A DNA stretch of 64,000 nt from Talinum fruticosum (Eukaryota > Streptophyta > Magnoliopsida > Caryophyllales > Talinaceae): positions 1,753,001-1,817,000 of the forward strand of contig JAITYX010000058.1 in the NCBI GenBank assembly GCA_021018815.1, in the 5' to 3' direction. The notes under the pieces were generated by a model. It saw only the letters and a program-made list of their open reading frames with translations. It was not told the DNA's origin and made no database searches. A program made the position numbers and the translations under genes. How positions within the stretch are numbered: the stretch's first letter is position 1; every line of letters begins with the position of its first letter. Below are positions 30,561 to 42,545 of the stretch, one piece after another.

Positions 30561-31440
30561 TAGAGTTTCGATCTATTGCTTTACCTTTTTCATCCGAGTC
30601 CAGTTTCAAGCTACTTGCTCATAGGGGTTGTTGCATGCTTCGCATCTTGAAGTTTATACTTTTTAGCAGCTCCTTGGTGTACTTTGATTGATGGACATAG
30701 ATTCCATTTTTGTCTTGCTTGATTTGTAGACCAAGGAAGAAATTGAGCTCTCCCATTATACTCATTTGAAATTCCTGTCTCATTTACTCAGAAAAATCTT
30801 GACACGAGAATTTCATTAGTAGCTACAAATATTATGTCATCAATGTATATCCGAGCAATAAGGAAATCTTTCCCCTTAGTTTTTTATAAAGAGGGTCTTG
30901 TCGATCCGACCTCTTCTAAAATCATTTTGAACCAAGAAATTGCCCGAGTCTTTCATTCATACTAAGCTCCGGGAGCTTGTTTAAGACCATAAAGAGCCTG
31001 TTGAAGTTTGAAAACATGATTTGAAAATTCCGAGTTTTTAAATCCAGGGGCTGCTCAACATAGACTTTCTCTTCGATAAAACCATTGAGAAAAGCACACT
31101 TAACATCCATTTGATATAATTTGATATTCATGCTAGATGCAAATGCTAACAGGATTCTAATGGCTTCGATTCGGCAACAGGTGTAAAGGTTTCCCCACAA
31201 TCAATCCCTTCTCCCTGATTGTAACCTTGAGCTACAAGTCTAGCCTTGTTTCGACTACCAACCCACCTTCATCCAGTTTGTTCTTGAAAACCCATTTGGT
31301 TCCTATGACTGGGTGGTCGGAAGGTCGTTTGGTCGAGTCTAGACTTGGTTTCTTTCGAATTGATTGAGTTCCTCTTGCATGGCCTCTACCCATTCAGGTT
31401 CATTTAGGGCCTCTAGTGCATTTTTAGGTTCGAGTTAATA
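30561..31440 (-). pseudogene. pol: SIRE C reverse transcriptase
   Basis: The frame 30922-31200 gives [41 protein letters not shown] in pieces, the canonical copia RT core start. Downstream minus-strand sequence (30700-30900) encodes FGATNEILVS-like and ELNFFLGLQIKQDK segments. The KWVFKNKLDEGG and [14 protein letters not shown] regions are at about 31190-31330. Frames are shifted repeatedly. Confidence 0.83.
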
Positions 31441-31770
31441 AAATGAATGCAGTGAATGCACATAGATTCTGAAGAAAGGAACGAGTTCTTACCCCATTGT
31501 TGATATCGGATAATATGTTTTCTAGTGGATGACTAGAAGGATATTTGAATGCTTTACCTGTTCTTTGATTCACCGGATCTGTAGGCTGAATCGATTGATC
31601 TTCGAAGTTTGTTCTGAGTGAGCTTGTTCATCGGTTTGTCCTTCATCATTCTGAACAGGTTCTTGAGTTGTTTCATTCTCGCGTCACTTCGTTCCGAGTG
31701 ACTTCATTCTGAGCTGATTGGGTTTGATTCTCGATAGGCTCACTTTTGTCAAGGTCGTCATCTCTGCTGA
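31441..31770 (-). pseudogene. pol: SIRE C integrase-RT linker
   Basis: Low-complexity linker with acidic and Q/N-rich codons homologous to the linker of D. It is interrupted by several stops. Confidence 0.55.
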
Positions 31771-32760
31771 GCTTCAGATTCGAGAATGATGATTCACTTG
31801 CCTGTTCCTGTTCAAGTTCATCAAACACAACGTGGATACTTTCTTCCACTTTGTTAGTTCTCTTATTAAAAATGCGATAAGCTTTACTATGAGAGGAATA
31901 ACCCAGAAAAATACCTTCATCCGACCGAGTATCAAACTTGGTCGAGTGATCCTTACCATTATTGTGAACAAAACACTTACATCCAAAGGGTTTGAAATAT
32001 GAAATATTGGGTTTCTTCCCTTTATAGAGCTCATAAGGTGTTTTCTTCAGAATGGGTCCGATGAGGCATCTGTTAAAAGTGTAGTTGGCTGTGTTGACTA
32101 CCTCAGCCCGAAATAGTAGGGTAAATTGTGCTCAATCATCATTGTGCTCGCTATTTCTTCAAGTGTTCTATTCTTTCTCTCCACTACTCCATTCTGTTGA
32201 GGAGTTCTTGGTGCTGAGAAGTTGTGAGAGATACCATCCTTGTCACAAAACTCGAGAATTCCGAGTAGTCGAACTCCCTTCCATGGTCGGTTCGAATTCT
32301 TTGGATCTAAGTCCGAGACTCAACTTGGATTTTTCGCAGAGCTTGCTGAACTCCTTGAATGCTTCATTTTTGTGCTTGAGAAAACACACCCAGGTAAATC
32401 GTGAGTAATCATCAATAATAACAAGTACATATATTTACCTCCGAGGCTCTTAATAGGGATTTCACCACATAAGTCCATATATAGCAGTTCAAGCACCTTG
32501 GATGTGGAAACTGTCTTGAGGGATTTGAATGATGATATGACTTGTTTCCCTCTTGTGCAAGCTTTACAAACTTTGTCTTTCTTGAAAGCACAATTAGGCA
32601 ATCCTCTTACTAAACCATGAGATGCCAATTTCTTAATATTATGCATGCTAACATGGCCTAATCTACGATGCCATTTCCATGAGTCATCATGAAGTGATGC
32701 TTTTAAACAAGATAAATTCTTACTAGGGTCGAAAGAGGAATAATGTAAGTGTTACCTGAT
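31771..32760 (-). pseudogene. pol: SIRE C integrase
   Basis: Pieces run from MHNIKKLASHGLVRGLPN and CKACTRGKQV (zinc-binding region) through LLYMDLCGEIPIKSLGGKY and a frameshifted IVDDYSRFTWV core to KPFGCKCFVHNNGKDH-like and IFNKRTNKVEES blocks at the left. The element integrates its cDNA with this enzyme. Frame breaks within the core would abolish it. Confidence 0.83.
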
Positions 32761-32843
32761 CTCTTACCCGAGAGTTTGATCTCCTTGGTAGTGTCATCGA
32801 AATGTAACAGTTGGTTTGAGTGAATCTTACCTCTTGACCTTTA

Positions 32844-33100
32844 TCACATAATTCGAGAGATGCTAAGCAGGTTGTACTTTAATCCTTTGATAAGGTAAAC
32901 TGGGCTGACCAGATTGCTTCCCTTTCCAATCTTGCCTATCCCAATTATCTTGACTTTGCTGTCATCTCCAAAAGTGATTTTTCCTCCTTTGTAGTCTTTT
33001 AACTCAAAAAAGAGTCCCGAGTCTCTCGACATATGTCGTGAGCACCCACTGTCAAGGTACCAATGCCCTTTTGATATTTTCTGAGTAACCTGCAAAATAG
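32844..33100 (-). pseudogene. pol: SIRE C protease
   Basis: An 83-codon frame with KGHWYLDSGCSRHMSRD has the aspartic active-site triad D-S-G intact. It continues GLFFELKDYKGGKITFGDD, IIGIGKIGKGSNLVSP and GLKYNLLSIS. This is the best-preserved protease among the minus-strand copies. Confidence 0.85.
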
Positions 33101-33179
33101 AAACAAACTAACCCTTCTCACTTCCTCTAATGAACCTAGTAACACTCTTTACTGTGGTCCTTTTTTGAGGAAGAAGGTC

Positions 33180-34908
33180 TTTCGGAACCCGATTTGAATG
33201 ACTTTGGGTTTAGTCCGATTCTAAGTCTTCGTTTAGAGAACTGAGTCTGTGTCTCTTTCTTTTGAAAGGATTTTCTTTTGGAAAACGGTAGAGATGGTTT
33301 TCTCCAAAAATTGGTCCGGGCTCGATCCTTCTTTCATTTTTATGAATGGGACCGTGCTCAGCTTTCCTGAACTTTACAGTTCTTGAATCCTTTTGAAAAG
33401 CTCGAGTAGGAATTGGATTCCTCCTCATTGTTAAAACCAAGACCTTCTTTTACGAAGGAGACACATTGAGATCCCAAGAGCATGTCAAGGTTTTTCGACC
33501 TTGAGTAAACTTTAAAACAAGATCTGGAGACTCATTGAGCTTTTGCTTTAGCTGCTCATTTTCTCTTCCGAGTGACTCGGACTCGGTCGCATTGATTTGA
33601 CCACTAGTCTTGAGTTGTCCGAGTGTGAGTCTCGGCTTTTCCAACTCATCTTTTAAAGAAACGCTCCGAGAGGAAATTGACTCAAGTTGTTCTTTAAACC
33701 GAGAAGAATCAAAATTGGACTTTTCTTCCAAAGTGAAAATATACTTGGCTAAATAGGCTTTGGAGAATTTGAGAAAGTATTTGATTACGTCTTGAGGATT
33801 CGCTTCCTCATTGTCCGATTGATCCGAGTCCGACTCGTTTCCGCTTCTAAGTCGAGAGAGCCATCGGACACTTTGAGTCATTTGAGTCGTCGTCATCTTC
33901 GATGAGTCCTCGTCACTCCAGGTGGCCATCATAGCCTTTTTCTTCCTTCTGTCATTTTTTCTTTTGGGACAGTCCTTGACTATGTATTCCTTGCTGCCAC
34001 ATTCAAAACACCCGAGTTCTTAGTTAAAGATAACTTTGAAGGGGAAGAGTATTTACCTTTTCTATCCTTCTTGTCTTTCTTATAGAACTCTTCTTTTGGC
34101 TTCTTTTCCCATCTTTTGTGCTTCATCATTCTCTTGAAGCCTCCAGCAGTAAGTGCCATGGGATCCTCTTCGAGTCGAAGAACTCGGATTTGCTTCTCCG
34201 GTTTCGAGGCTTTCGGCGCAATGTTCTTTTTGGTGTTGACCTCTGCATCCCCCTCTTCCAGGTGGATCTCATGGGTGAGAAGCTTCCCAATGAGTTCGTC
34301 CGGCTTCAGTAGAGACAAGTTATAAGCCTCTTCGATAGCTGCCACCTTGGGACCCCATCTTTTCTTGGGTAGGCTTCGAGTATCTTTCTACATATTTCCT
34401 CGTGGGAGATCTTTTTACCTAGAGATTTGAGATTGTTGGTAATCTCTGTAAATCGATTGAACATCTCAGTGATGTTTTCTTCTAGCTCCATCTTGAACAG
34501 CTCATATTTATGAAGATATTGGCTTATCTTCGCTTGTCCGACCTGGCTTGTACCTTCATAAGTGTTGACCGAGTGTGTCCCACACTTCTTTGGCTGTGTC
34601 ACGAGCGGACACTCGGTTGTATCTTCCGAGCTGATGGCGCACATCAGAATGTTCATTGCTTTGAAGTTCTTTCGAACTTCTCTGCTTCCTCGGTGGTGTA
34701 CTCGCCTTGATCTTGGGCACGAGTCTTGTTTCTACTTGTCTTCATGGGAAGGTAGTTTCCTTCTTGTATGATGTTCCGGACATCTTCATCATGATCTAGC
34801 AAGAAACATTCCATGAGTTTATTCCAAGTGCACAAAGTTGGATCCTTTGAACTTTGGTGGTCTGCTGGAAGACCTTCCTTCATCGAACTCTCCGTTGTTA
34901 CGAGCCAT
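33180..34908 (-). pseudogene. gag: SIRE C gag
   Basis: The ATG is at 34908-34906, shortly after the primer site. Segments are MECFLLDHDEDVRNIIQEGNY, an NNLKSLGKKISHEEICRKIL capsid helix block, LKPDELIGKLLTHEIH, a basic KRWEKKPKEEFYKKDKKDRKGK stretch (split), a FECGSKEY zinc knuckle readable only out of frame, then the acidic NPQDVIKYFLKFSKAY coiled-coil part and a basic C-terminus. The order is the same as B. Five or more frame breaks. Confidence 0.85.
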
Positions 34909-34954
34909 TTGATCTTTAGACCTTTGGATGGTTAGATCCTTTTCTAAAAGGCTA

Positions 34955-34966
34955 GGCTCGATACCA
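34955..34966 (-). other. Primer binding site of SIRE copy C
   Basis: The minus strand reads TGGTATCGAGCC next to the LTR, identical to the sites of A, B, D and E. Confidence 0.8.
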
Positions 34967-34968
34967 AT

Positions 34969-36549
34969 TGAAGGTTTGCTCAAGGAGAGGCTAAGCCACC
35001 CTAGAGGGGGTGAATAGGGTGATGATGAAATTTGCTTGAAATTTAAAATAGATATGAATCGATGTGAGCGAGAGTCAAAGATGAGCTCGGAAAACCACTA
35101 ACTCGGAAATCGGTGAAGAGTGAAGAAACAGATTAAATAGAAACTTTAAACCTGTCCGAGTCTAGAATGCACTCAGAAAATTAATAACTCAAAAGTACGT
35201 GGAAACCCTCCTGGGGCGAGAAAACCACGGACCATGCTAATCCAAGCACGAAGTCAAATCCACTATTTTGAGTCCACAAAATACAGTAGGACTGACTTGA
35301 CCCAAGTTGCTCCCTTAAACAACTCCTTACAAGATTTTCCTAGACTTAGAAATTCCCTTATCTGATCTAGTACTTCCTAACTAAGATACCCCTTACAGTT
35401 AGGGACAACCGAGATGAGTTAACCCTTACAGCTCAGTCAAGGGACCTTACTTAGAGAGTAAGAAAGAAAGTGTTTGTAATCGAGTACAAGACCTTATAAC
35501 TCGAAAGTTATGAAATACGGAGTTGGAGTTATAAGCGGAAGATTGAGAATGAATACAATGACTTTTGATCAAGTATGTATATTAACAATAGATTCAGCAA
35601 TCTTCAAGTCTTGAAAGCTGGCTTCTATTTATAGATCACCAGTGCAGCTTAGCTCTTCCGACTGAAAGTCCTTTGTGACGGTTGTAAGGGATTTTCGAGT
35701 CACTTAGAAAATATCCGTTGAGATATGAACGTTGAGCAACGGTTCTTGACTCCTTTGGAAGTCCCAAAACCACTTATGGTGTCTTGAAAAATAAGGTGGA
35801 AACCATCGTTGAGCTTGGTGTTGCAGATTTCCAGTTTTGGAAACAGACAACCACGACACGATGTCCGGGGCTAGGTCGGAGGTGGAAAAAGCCTTGTCTC
35901 GCTGGTGATTTGACGTTTTGAAGCCGGTTACTTTTGTAATTCAAATTTAGGATAGCCTCGTTTCAATAACCTACAAAAGCAAATCAATTGGGTTCTCAAA
36001 GTATAAAATACGTTGGTCCAAGATTAAACACGAGATAATATTATAATTAAAAGAATTAAGTGACTAATTATCCGAGTCGAAAAGAGAAGGAATTTTCTGA
36101 GTTGAATATCCATAAAACTCAAATTCCATCTTAGTCGAGTCTAGAAGGCAATCAAGTCGGATAAAGACTATCGAGTAAACAGACTTGATCTAGATTAAAC
36201 AAAATTGAAACTAAATAAGCTGACCTGGAACAATGTAATTCCTGAATCATGAAGTCGGACCCGAGTTTGAGCGCGGAAAAGATAGTGTTTGAATCATGCG
36301 ATATATCCGAGTGTTGGGTGACTAAGAACTGAGTGAGAAGTAGCATATAGAATTATGCTTTCTAAGTCAATCGAGTCAGGTGAGAACAACATAATAGATA
36401 CTATAACACTCGAAGAAATGTTATATCACTCAGAAAAGTTTCTAAGATGCATGGAATGTCTTGAAGTCAAAACCCTATAAGAGATGAAAAGTCTTATACC
36501 TAATTCCTTGATGGAACTCGAAACGAGTAAGTAAGAGTCCGAGTCTTCA
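34969..36549 (-). repeat. 5' LTR of SIRE copy C (possibly shared with D)
   Basis: This 1581-bp LTR has TG..CA ends and a good TATA motif (TATAAATAGAAG on the minus strand near 35622). Its right edge abuts the RT of copy D without a polypurine tract. It is clearly more diverged from the B LTRs than these are from each other. Confidence 0.88.
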
Positions 36550-37220
36550 TTTGTCTTGCTTGATTTGTAGACCAAGGAAGAAATTGAGTTCTCCCATTAT
36601 ACTCGTTTGAAATTCCTGTCTCATTAACTCGGAAAAATCTCGACACAAAATTTCATTAGTAGCTCCAAAAATTATGTCATCAACATAGATTTGAGCAATA
36701 AGAAAGTCTTTCCCCTTGGTTTTTATAAAAAGAGTTTTGTCAATCTGACCTCTTCTAAAATCATTTTCAACTAAGAAATTGCACTCGTCTTTCATACTAA
36801 GCTCAGGGAGCTTGTTTAAGACCATTGAGAGCTTTTTCAAATCCAGGGGTTGCTCAACATAGACTTCCTCTTCAATGAAACCATTGAGAAAAACACATTT
36901 AACATCCATTTGATATAACTTGATATTTATGCTAGATGCAAATGCCAATAAGATTCTAATAGCTTCAATTTTGACTACAGGTGCAAAGGTTTCCCCACAA
37001 TCAATCCCTTCTTCTTGATTGTAACCTTAAGCCACAAGTCTAACCTTATTTCTAACTACCAACCCACCTTCATCCAGTTTGTTTTTGAAGACCTATTTAG
37101 TTCCTATGACTGGGTGGTGAGAAGGTCATTTGGTCGAGTCCGGACTTAGTTTCTTTCGAATTGATTGAGTTCCTCTTGCATGGCCTCTCCCCATTCAGGT
37201 TCATTTAGGGCCTCTAGTGC
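36550..37220 (-). pseudogene. pol: SIRE D reverse transcriptase, truncated
   Basis: The frame 36547-36948 runs from [21 protein letters not shown] through KGKDFLIAQIYVDDIIFGA, with the YVDD catalytic motif intact, to GELNFFLGLQIKQDK. A short deletion removes the HVFKLQKALYGLKQA region between VEQPLDLK and LSMVLNKLPE. The part upstream (36960-37220) shows ETKARL and DEGGLVVR-like remnants. The sequence ends at the C LTR. Confidence 0.85.
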
Positions 37221-37550
37221 ATTTCGGGTTCGAGTTAATGATATGAATACAGTGAATGCACATATATTTTAAAGAGAGGAACGAGTTCTTACCCCACTTG
37301 TTGATGTCGGATATGATGTTTTCTAGTGTGTGACTAGAAGCATACTTGAAAGCTCTACTGTTCATTGGTTCACTAGATCCGTAGGTTGAATTGTTTAATC
37401 CTCGGTAGTCCGTTCCGAGTGAGCTTGTTCATCAGATTGACCTTCAACATTTTGAGCTAGATCTTGAGTCGTCTCATTCTGAGTCCGAGTGACTTCATTT
37501 TGAGTAACATGGATTTGATTCTTGATGAGCTCATTTTCATCAAGATCATC
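37221..37550 (-). pseudogene. pol: SIRE D integrase-RT linker
   Basis: An open stretch within 37395-37640 is acidic and Q/T-rich: SESTFSDLKLSKNDDLDENEL and TRTQNETTQDLAQNVEG. It is the best view of the linker in the family. Copy E begins its surviving post-deletion sequence in this same segment. Confidence 0.65.
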
Positions 37551-38640
37551 ATTTTTGCTGAGCTTCAGGTCTGAGAATGTTGACTCACTTGGTTTTTCCT
37601 GTTCAATCTCATCAAACACAACGTGGATGCTTTCTTCCACTTTGTTAGTTCTTTTATTGAAAATACGATATGCTTGCTATGAGATGAATAACCACGAAAA
37701 ATACCTTCATCTGACCGAGCATCAAACTTGGTCAGGTGATCCTTACCATTCTTATGGATGAAACACTTACATCCAAAGGGTCTAAAGTATGAAATATTGG
37801 GTTTCTTCCCTTTGTAGAGCTCGTATGGTGTTTTCTTACGGATGGGTCCGATGAGGCATCTCGTCCAATGTGTAGTTTGTTGTGTTGATCGCCTCAGCCC
37901 AGAAATAGTAGGGTAGATTATGTTCAATCATCATTGGCCTTGCTATTTCTTCAAGAGTTTTGTTCTTTCTCTCCACCACTCCATTTTGTTGAGGAGTTCT
38001 TGGTGCTGAGAAGTTGTGGGAGATGCCATTCTTATCCCAAAACTTTGTAAGCTCTAAGTAGTCGAACTCCCTTCCATGGTCGGTTCGAATTCTCCGGATC
38101 CGAGTCTTAGACTCAACTTGGATTTTCCTGCAGAGCTTGCTGAACTATTTGAAAGCTTCATTTTTGTGCTTAAGAAAACACACCCAGGTAAATCGTGAGT
38201 AATCATCAACAATAACAAGAACATATGATTTACCTCCCGGACTCTTGACAGGGATTTCACCACATAAATCCATATGCAACATTTCAAGCACCTTGGATGT
38301 GGAAACAGTTTTCGAGAGATTTGAAAGATAATCGACTTGTTTTCCTTTTGTACATGCTTCACAAATTTTATCTTTCTTAAATGCACAATCAGGAAATCCT
38401 CTAACTAAATCATGAGATGTAAGTTTCTTAATGGTATGCATGCTAACATGACCTAGTCTACGATGCTATGACCATGAATCATCATGAAGAGATGCTTTTA
38501 AGCATGATAAATTCGACTAGGGTCGAAAGAGGAATAGTATAAGTGTTACTCGATCTCTTACCCGAGAGCTTGATTCCCTTGGTAGCATCATCGGAGATAT
38601 AGTAGTTGGTCCGAGTGAATCTTACCTCTTGACCTTTGTC
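37551..38640 (-). pseudogene. pol: SIRE D integrase
   Basis: The frame 38145-38441 gives MHTIKKLTSHDLVRG, CEACTKGKQVDYL, LHMDLCGEIPVKSPGG and LVIVDDYSRFTWVCFLKHK. The zinc-binding cysteines and the first two core aspartates (MDLCG and VDDYS) are visible. The frame 37565-37927 gives KKTPYELYKGKKPNISYF, GCKCFIHKNGKDHLTKF and IFRGYSSHS. A shift separates the two. It is the best-preserved integrase in the window. Confidence 0.86.
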
Positions 38641-38890
38641 ACACAGTTGAGAGATGATCGACAGATTGTACTTTAATCCTTTGACAAGGTATACTTGGGC
38701 TGAACAGATTGCTTCCTTTTCCAATCTTGCCAATCCCAATTATCTTGCCTTTGCTGTCATTTCCAAACGTGACTTTTCCTCCTTTGTATTCTTCTAACTC
38801 GGAAAAGAGTCTTGAATCTCCTGACATGTGGCGTGAGCATGCACTGTCTAGGTACCAGTGCCCTTTTGTTCTTTTACGAGCTACCCGCAA
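38641..38890 (-). pseudogene. pol: SIRE D protease
   Basis: The frame 38639-38890 contains KGHWYLDSACSRHMSGD, so the active-site D-S-G reads D-S-A here, which would be expected to impair an aspartic protease. It continues LFSELEEYKGGKVTFGND and IIGIGKIGKGSN, then shifts. Confidence 0.84.
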
Positions 38891-38929
38891 GTCAAAAATA
38901 AACTAACCTTTCTCACTTCCTCTAACAAA

Positions 38930-40717
38930 TCCAGTAATTCCCTTTACTGTGGTCCTTTTTGAGGAAGTAGACTCTTGGGAACCCAGATTTGAATAATTTT
39001 AGGTTTGGTTAGATTCCGAGTCTTTCTTTTAGAGAACTGAGTTTGTGTCTCTTTCTTTTGAAAAGTTTTTCTTTTATAAACCGGTGGAGAAGGTTTTCTC
39101 CTGTAAGCTGGTCCAGGCTCGGTCCTCCTTTCATTCTTATGAATAGAATTGTGCTCGGCCTTCCGAAACTTCACGGTTCTGGAATCCTTTTTGAAAAGAT
39201 TTGAGTAGGAATTAGATTCCTCCTCTTTGTCAAAACCAAGTCCTTCTTTTTCCGAAGGAGACACATTGAGATCCTAAGAGCATATCAAGGTTTTTGACCT
39301 TGAGTGAATTTTAAAACAAGCTCTTGAGACTCGTTGAGCTTTTGCTTCATTTGCTCATTCTCTTTTACGAGTGACTCGGACTCGGTCTCATTAGATTGAG
39401 CACTCGGTCTTGAGTTCTCTTAGAGTAAGTCTCAGTTTTTCCAATTCATTTTTCAATGAGATCCTCTCGAAGTAATTGACTCAAGTTGTTCTTTAAAGCG
39501 AGAAGAATTAGAATTGGACTTTTCTTCCAAAGTAAAAATATATTTGGCTAAATCAACTTTGGAGAATTTGAGGAAGTATTAAATTACCTCCCGAGGATTT
39601 GTTTCCTCACTGTGTGAGTGATATGAGTCCGACTCTGTTTTAGCTTCTAAGTCGAGAGAGTGCCATTAGACATTTTGAGTCATCTTAGTCCTCATCATCT
39701 TCTGACGAGTCTTCATCACTCCATGTGGCCATCATAACCTTTTTCTTCTTTCTGTCCCTCTTTCTCTTGGGACAGGTCCTTGACTATGTGTTCCTTGTCT
39801 GCCACATTCAAAACGAGCCGAGTTCTTAGTTAAAGATAACTTTGAAGGAGAAGAGTGCCTACCTTTTCTATCCTTCTTGTCTTTCTTATAGAACTCTTCT
39901 CTTGGCTTCTTATCCCATCTCTTGTGCTTCATAATTCTCTTGAAGCCTCTAGCGATGAGTGCCATGGGATCCTCTTCGAGTCCGATGAACTCGGATTTGC
40001 TTCTCTCGGTTTCCGAGGCTTTAAGCGCAATGTTCTTTTTGGTGCTGACCTCTACGTCCTCCTCTTCCGGATGAATCTCATGGGTGAGTAGCTTCCCAAT
40101 GAGTTCGTTTGGCTTGAGTTGGGATAGGTTACGAGCCTCTTCAATGGCCGTCACCTTGGGACCCCATCTTCTCTTAGGTAGGGTTCGAGTATCTTTCTGC
40201 ACATTTCCTCGTGGGAAATCTTTCTACCCAGAGATTTGAGATTATTGGTAATCTCGGTGAAGCAAACGAACATCCGAGTGATGTTCTCTTCAGCTCCATC
40301 TTGAACAGCTCATACTTGTAAAGATATTGGCTTATCTTCGCTTGTCTAACCTAGCTTGTGCCTTCATAAGTGTTGACCAGAGTGTCCCACACTTCTTTGG
40401 CTGTGTCATAGGCGAGACACTTGGTTGTACTCTTCCGAGCTGATGGCGCACATCGGAATGTTCATCGCCTTGAATTTCTTTCTCGAACTTCTCTGCTTCA
40501 TCGGTAGTGAACTCGGCCTTTGTCTTGGGCACGGGTGTTGTTTCTTCTGTCTTCATGGGAATGTAGTTTCCTACTTGTATGATGTTCCGGACATCCTTAT
40601 CATGATCCAGAGGAAACATTCCATGAGCTTCTTCCAATGCACGAAGTTAGATCTTTTGAACTTTGGTGGTCTGCTAGAAGATCTTCCTTCATCGAACTCT
40701 CCATTGTTCCGAGCCAT
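38930..40717 (-). pseudogene. gag: SIRE D gag
   Basis: The ATG is at 40717-40715. Pieces include DHDKDVRNIIQVGNYIPMK (40332-40637), LKPNELIGKLLTHEIHPEEED and KRWDKKPREEFYKKDKKDRKGR in one 156-codon frame (39732-40202), a FECGRQG zinc-knuckle remnant, and the C-terminal basic part (38944-39264) with ESNSYSNLFKKDSRTVKFRK. The order and length match B and C. Broken by frameshifts. Confidence 0.85.
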
Positions 40718-40762
40718 TTGATCTTTAAACCTTTGGATGGCTACCTCCTTTCCGAAAGGCTA

Positions 40763-40774
40763 GGCTCGATACCA
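40763..40774 (-). other. Primer binding site of SIRE copy D
   Basis: TGGTATCGAGCC on the minus strand, two bases from the LTR end at 40777. Confidence 0.8.
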
Positions 40775-40776
40775 AT

Positions 40777-42309
40777 TGAATGTTTGCTCTTGGAGAGACT
40801 AAGTCACCCTAGTGGGGGTTAATAGGGTGATGGGGAAATTTAAACAAGTAATGGAAGAATAAAACTAGAGATGACTCCGTGGAGAGTCCGAGTCTAGATT
40901 GGACTCGGAAAAGTGCTAACTCGGAAACTTACGTGGAAACCGTCCCGGGGCAGAAAACCACGGTCGGTGCTAATCCAAGCACCAAGTCAAATCCACTATT
41001 TTGAATCCATAAAATACAGTAGAAAGACGTAACCAAAATTGCTCCCTTAGACAATTCCTTACGAGATTTTCCTAGACTCGAAATTGCCTTATCTAATCTA
41101 GTACTTCCTAACCGAGGTAGCCTTTACGAGTTAGGGACAATTGAGCTGAGTTAACCCTTACAGCTCAGTCAAGGGACCTTACTCGGAAAGTAAGAAAAAG
41201 TGTTTGTAAGCTGATTACAAAACCTTACAACTCATAAAGATATTAAGTACGAGTTGGAGTTGTAAGTAGAAGATTGAGTATGAATACAATGACTTTCGCT
41301 TAAGTATGTGTATTGACAGTTGGTTCAGTAATCTTCAAGTCTTGAGACTTGGCTTTTATTTATAGATAACCAAGCAGATTAGCTGTTGTGATTATGTTAC
41401 GACTGGAAGTCCTTTGTGACCGTTGCAATGGATTTTCCGAGTCACTTAGAAACTATCCGTTGAGGTGTGAACGTTGGGCAATGGCTCTTGCCTTCTTTGG
41501 AAGTCCCAATCCACCGATGGTGTTTGAAAAGTAGGGTGGAAATCACCGTTGAGCTCAGCGTTACGGATTTCTAGTTTTGGAAACAGACAACCCCGACACG
41601 ATTGTCCGGGCCTTGGTCGAAGGTGGAAAAAGCCTTGTCTGCTTGGTGATTTGACGTTTTGAAGCCGGTTACTTTTGTAATTCAAAAATATGATAGCCTC
41701 GTTTGAATAACCTACAAAGGTAAATCAATTTGGTTCTCAAAGTATAAAATACTTTGGTCCAAGATTAGACACGGATAATAATTGTAATTAAGATAATTAA
41801 GTGCATAATTATCCGAGTCGAAGGAAATGGAATTTTCCGAGTCTAATATTCATTATACTCAAATTCCGTCCGAGTCGATCTAGAAGCAAAGAAAGTCAAA
41901 TAAATAACATCGAGTGGAAAGACTTAATCTAGACTTCCAATGTTCAAACCAAGCATGCTGACTTAGAAAGATGAATTAACACAGTACCACTCAAACTTAG
42001 ATCATGAAGTCGGAACCGAGTTTATGCAAAATAGAACCGAGTGTTTGAACATGTAATATATCCGAGTGTTGTCGGAGTGACTCGGAACTATGTGTGAAAT
42101 GATAAACAGGAATATGCTTTCTGAGTTAGTCGAGTCGAAAGAGAATATATACAATAGATTCCGTAATACCCGAAAAGATGTTATATCACTTAGAAAAGTC
42201 ATTAAAGCGGATAGAATGACTTTTGATCAAAACCTTATGAGAGACGAATTCTTATACCTGATCCCTTGATGGAACTCGAGTGATATATACGTAAGGTCCG
42301 AGTTTATGA
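40777..42309 (-). repeat. 5' LTR of SIRE copy D
   Basis: It begins TGAATG and ends about GTCCGAGTTTA, so the last bases differ from the GTCTTCA of the other copies. It is 1.53 kb. The TATA region on the minus strand near 41355 reads CTATAAATAAAAG. It is followed immediately by G1 RNase H sequence. Confidence 0.87.
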
Positions 42310-42545
42310 GACTAGATATACGCCATTAGAGAAGACATCATTGGCATTAGTCTAGGCTACCAAGAAGCTCGGGAACTACATGTTAACCCATACGGTACAT
42401 GTGGTAGCACTTATGAATCCCATTAAGTATATACTTGAGCAACCAACCTTTAGCGAGCAAGATACAAAGATGGACTGTCATGCTGTCGAATTCGAACTCA
42501 AGTATGTCCCTAAAAAGCAATCAACGGAAGGGTCATGTCAAAATT
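42310..42545 (+). pseudogene. pol: G1 RNase H (first domain), C-terminal part
   Basis: Translation gives TRYTPLEKTSLALVWATKKL, then MLTHTVHVVALMNPIKYILE and ELKYVPKKQST, matching the end of the gypsy RT-linked RNase H (YTPLEK..LAL and the SEFDLKYV..K motif). RT sequence between DGYS (26960) and this point is missing. Confidence 0.82.

Larger units (their letters stand above)
27538..36549 (-). mobile_element. SIRE copy C, 3' LTR missing
   Basis: A minus-strand copia element with 5' LTR (34969-36549), primer site, gag, PR, INT, RT, RNase H and an extra 3' ORF. Its 3' LTR and polypurine tract are deleted at the junction with G2a. All genes carry frameshifts. C is the most complete SIRE copy in gene content. 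Confidence 0.88.
36550..42309 (-). mobile_element. SIRE copy D, 3' half missing
   Basis: A minus-strand copia copy with 5' LTR (40777-42309), gag, PR, INT and a partial RT. It ends abruptly within RT at the LTR of copy C. RNase H, extra ORF and 3' LTR are absent. It lies inside G1: RNase H sequence of G1 begins directly after its LTR. Confidence 0.87.
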
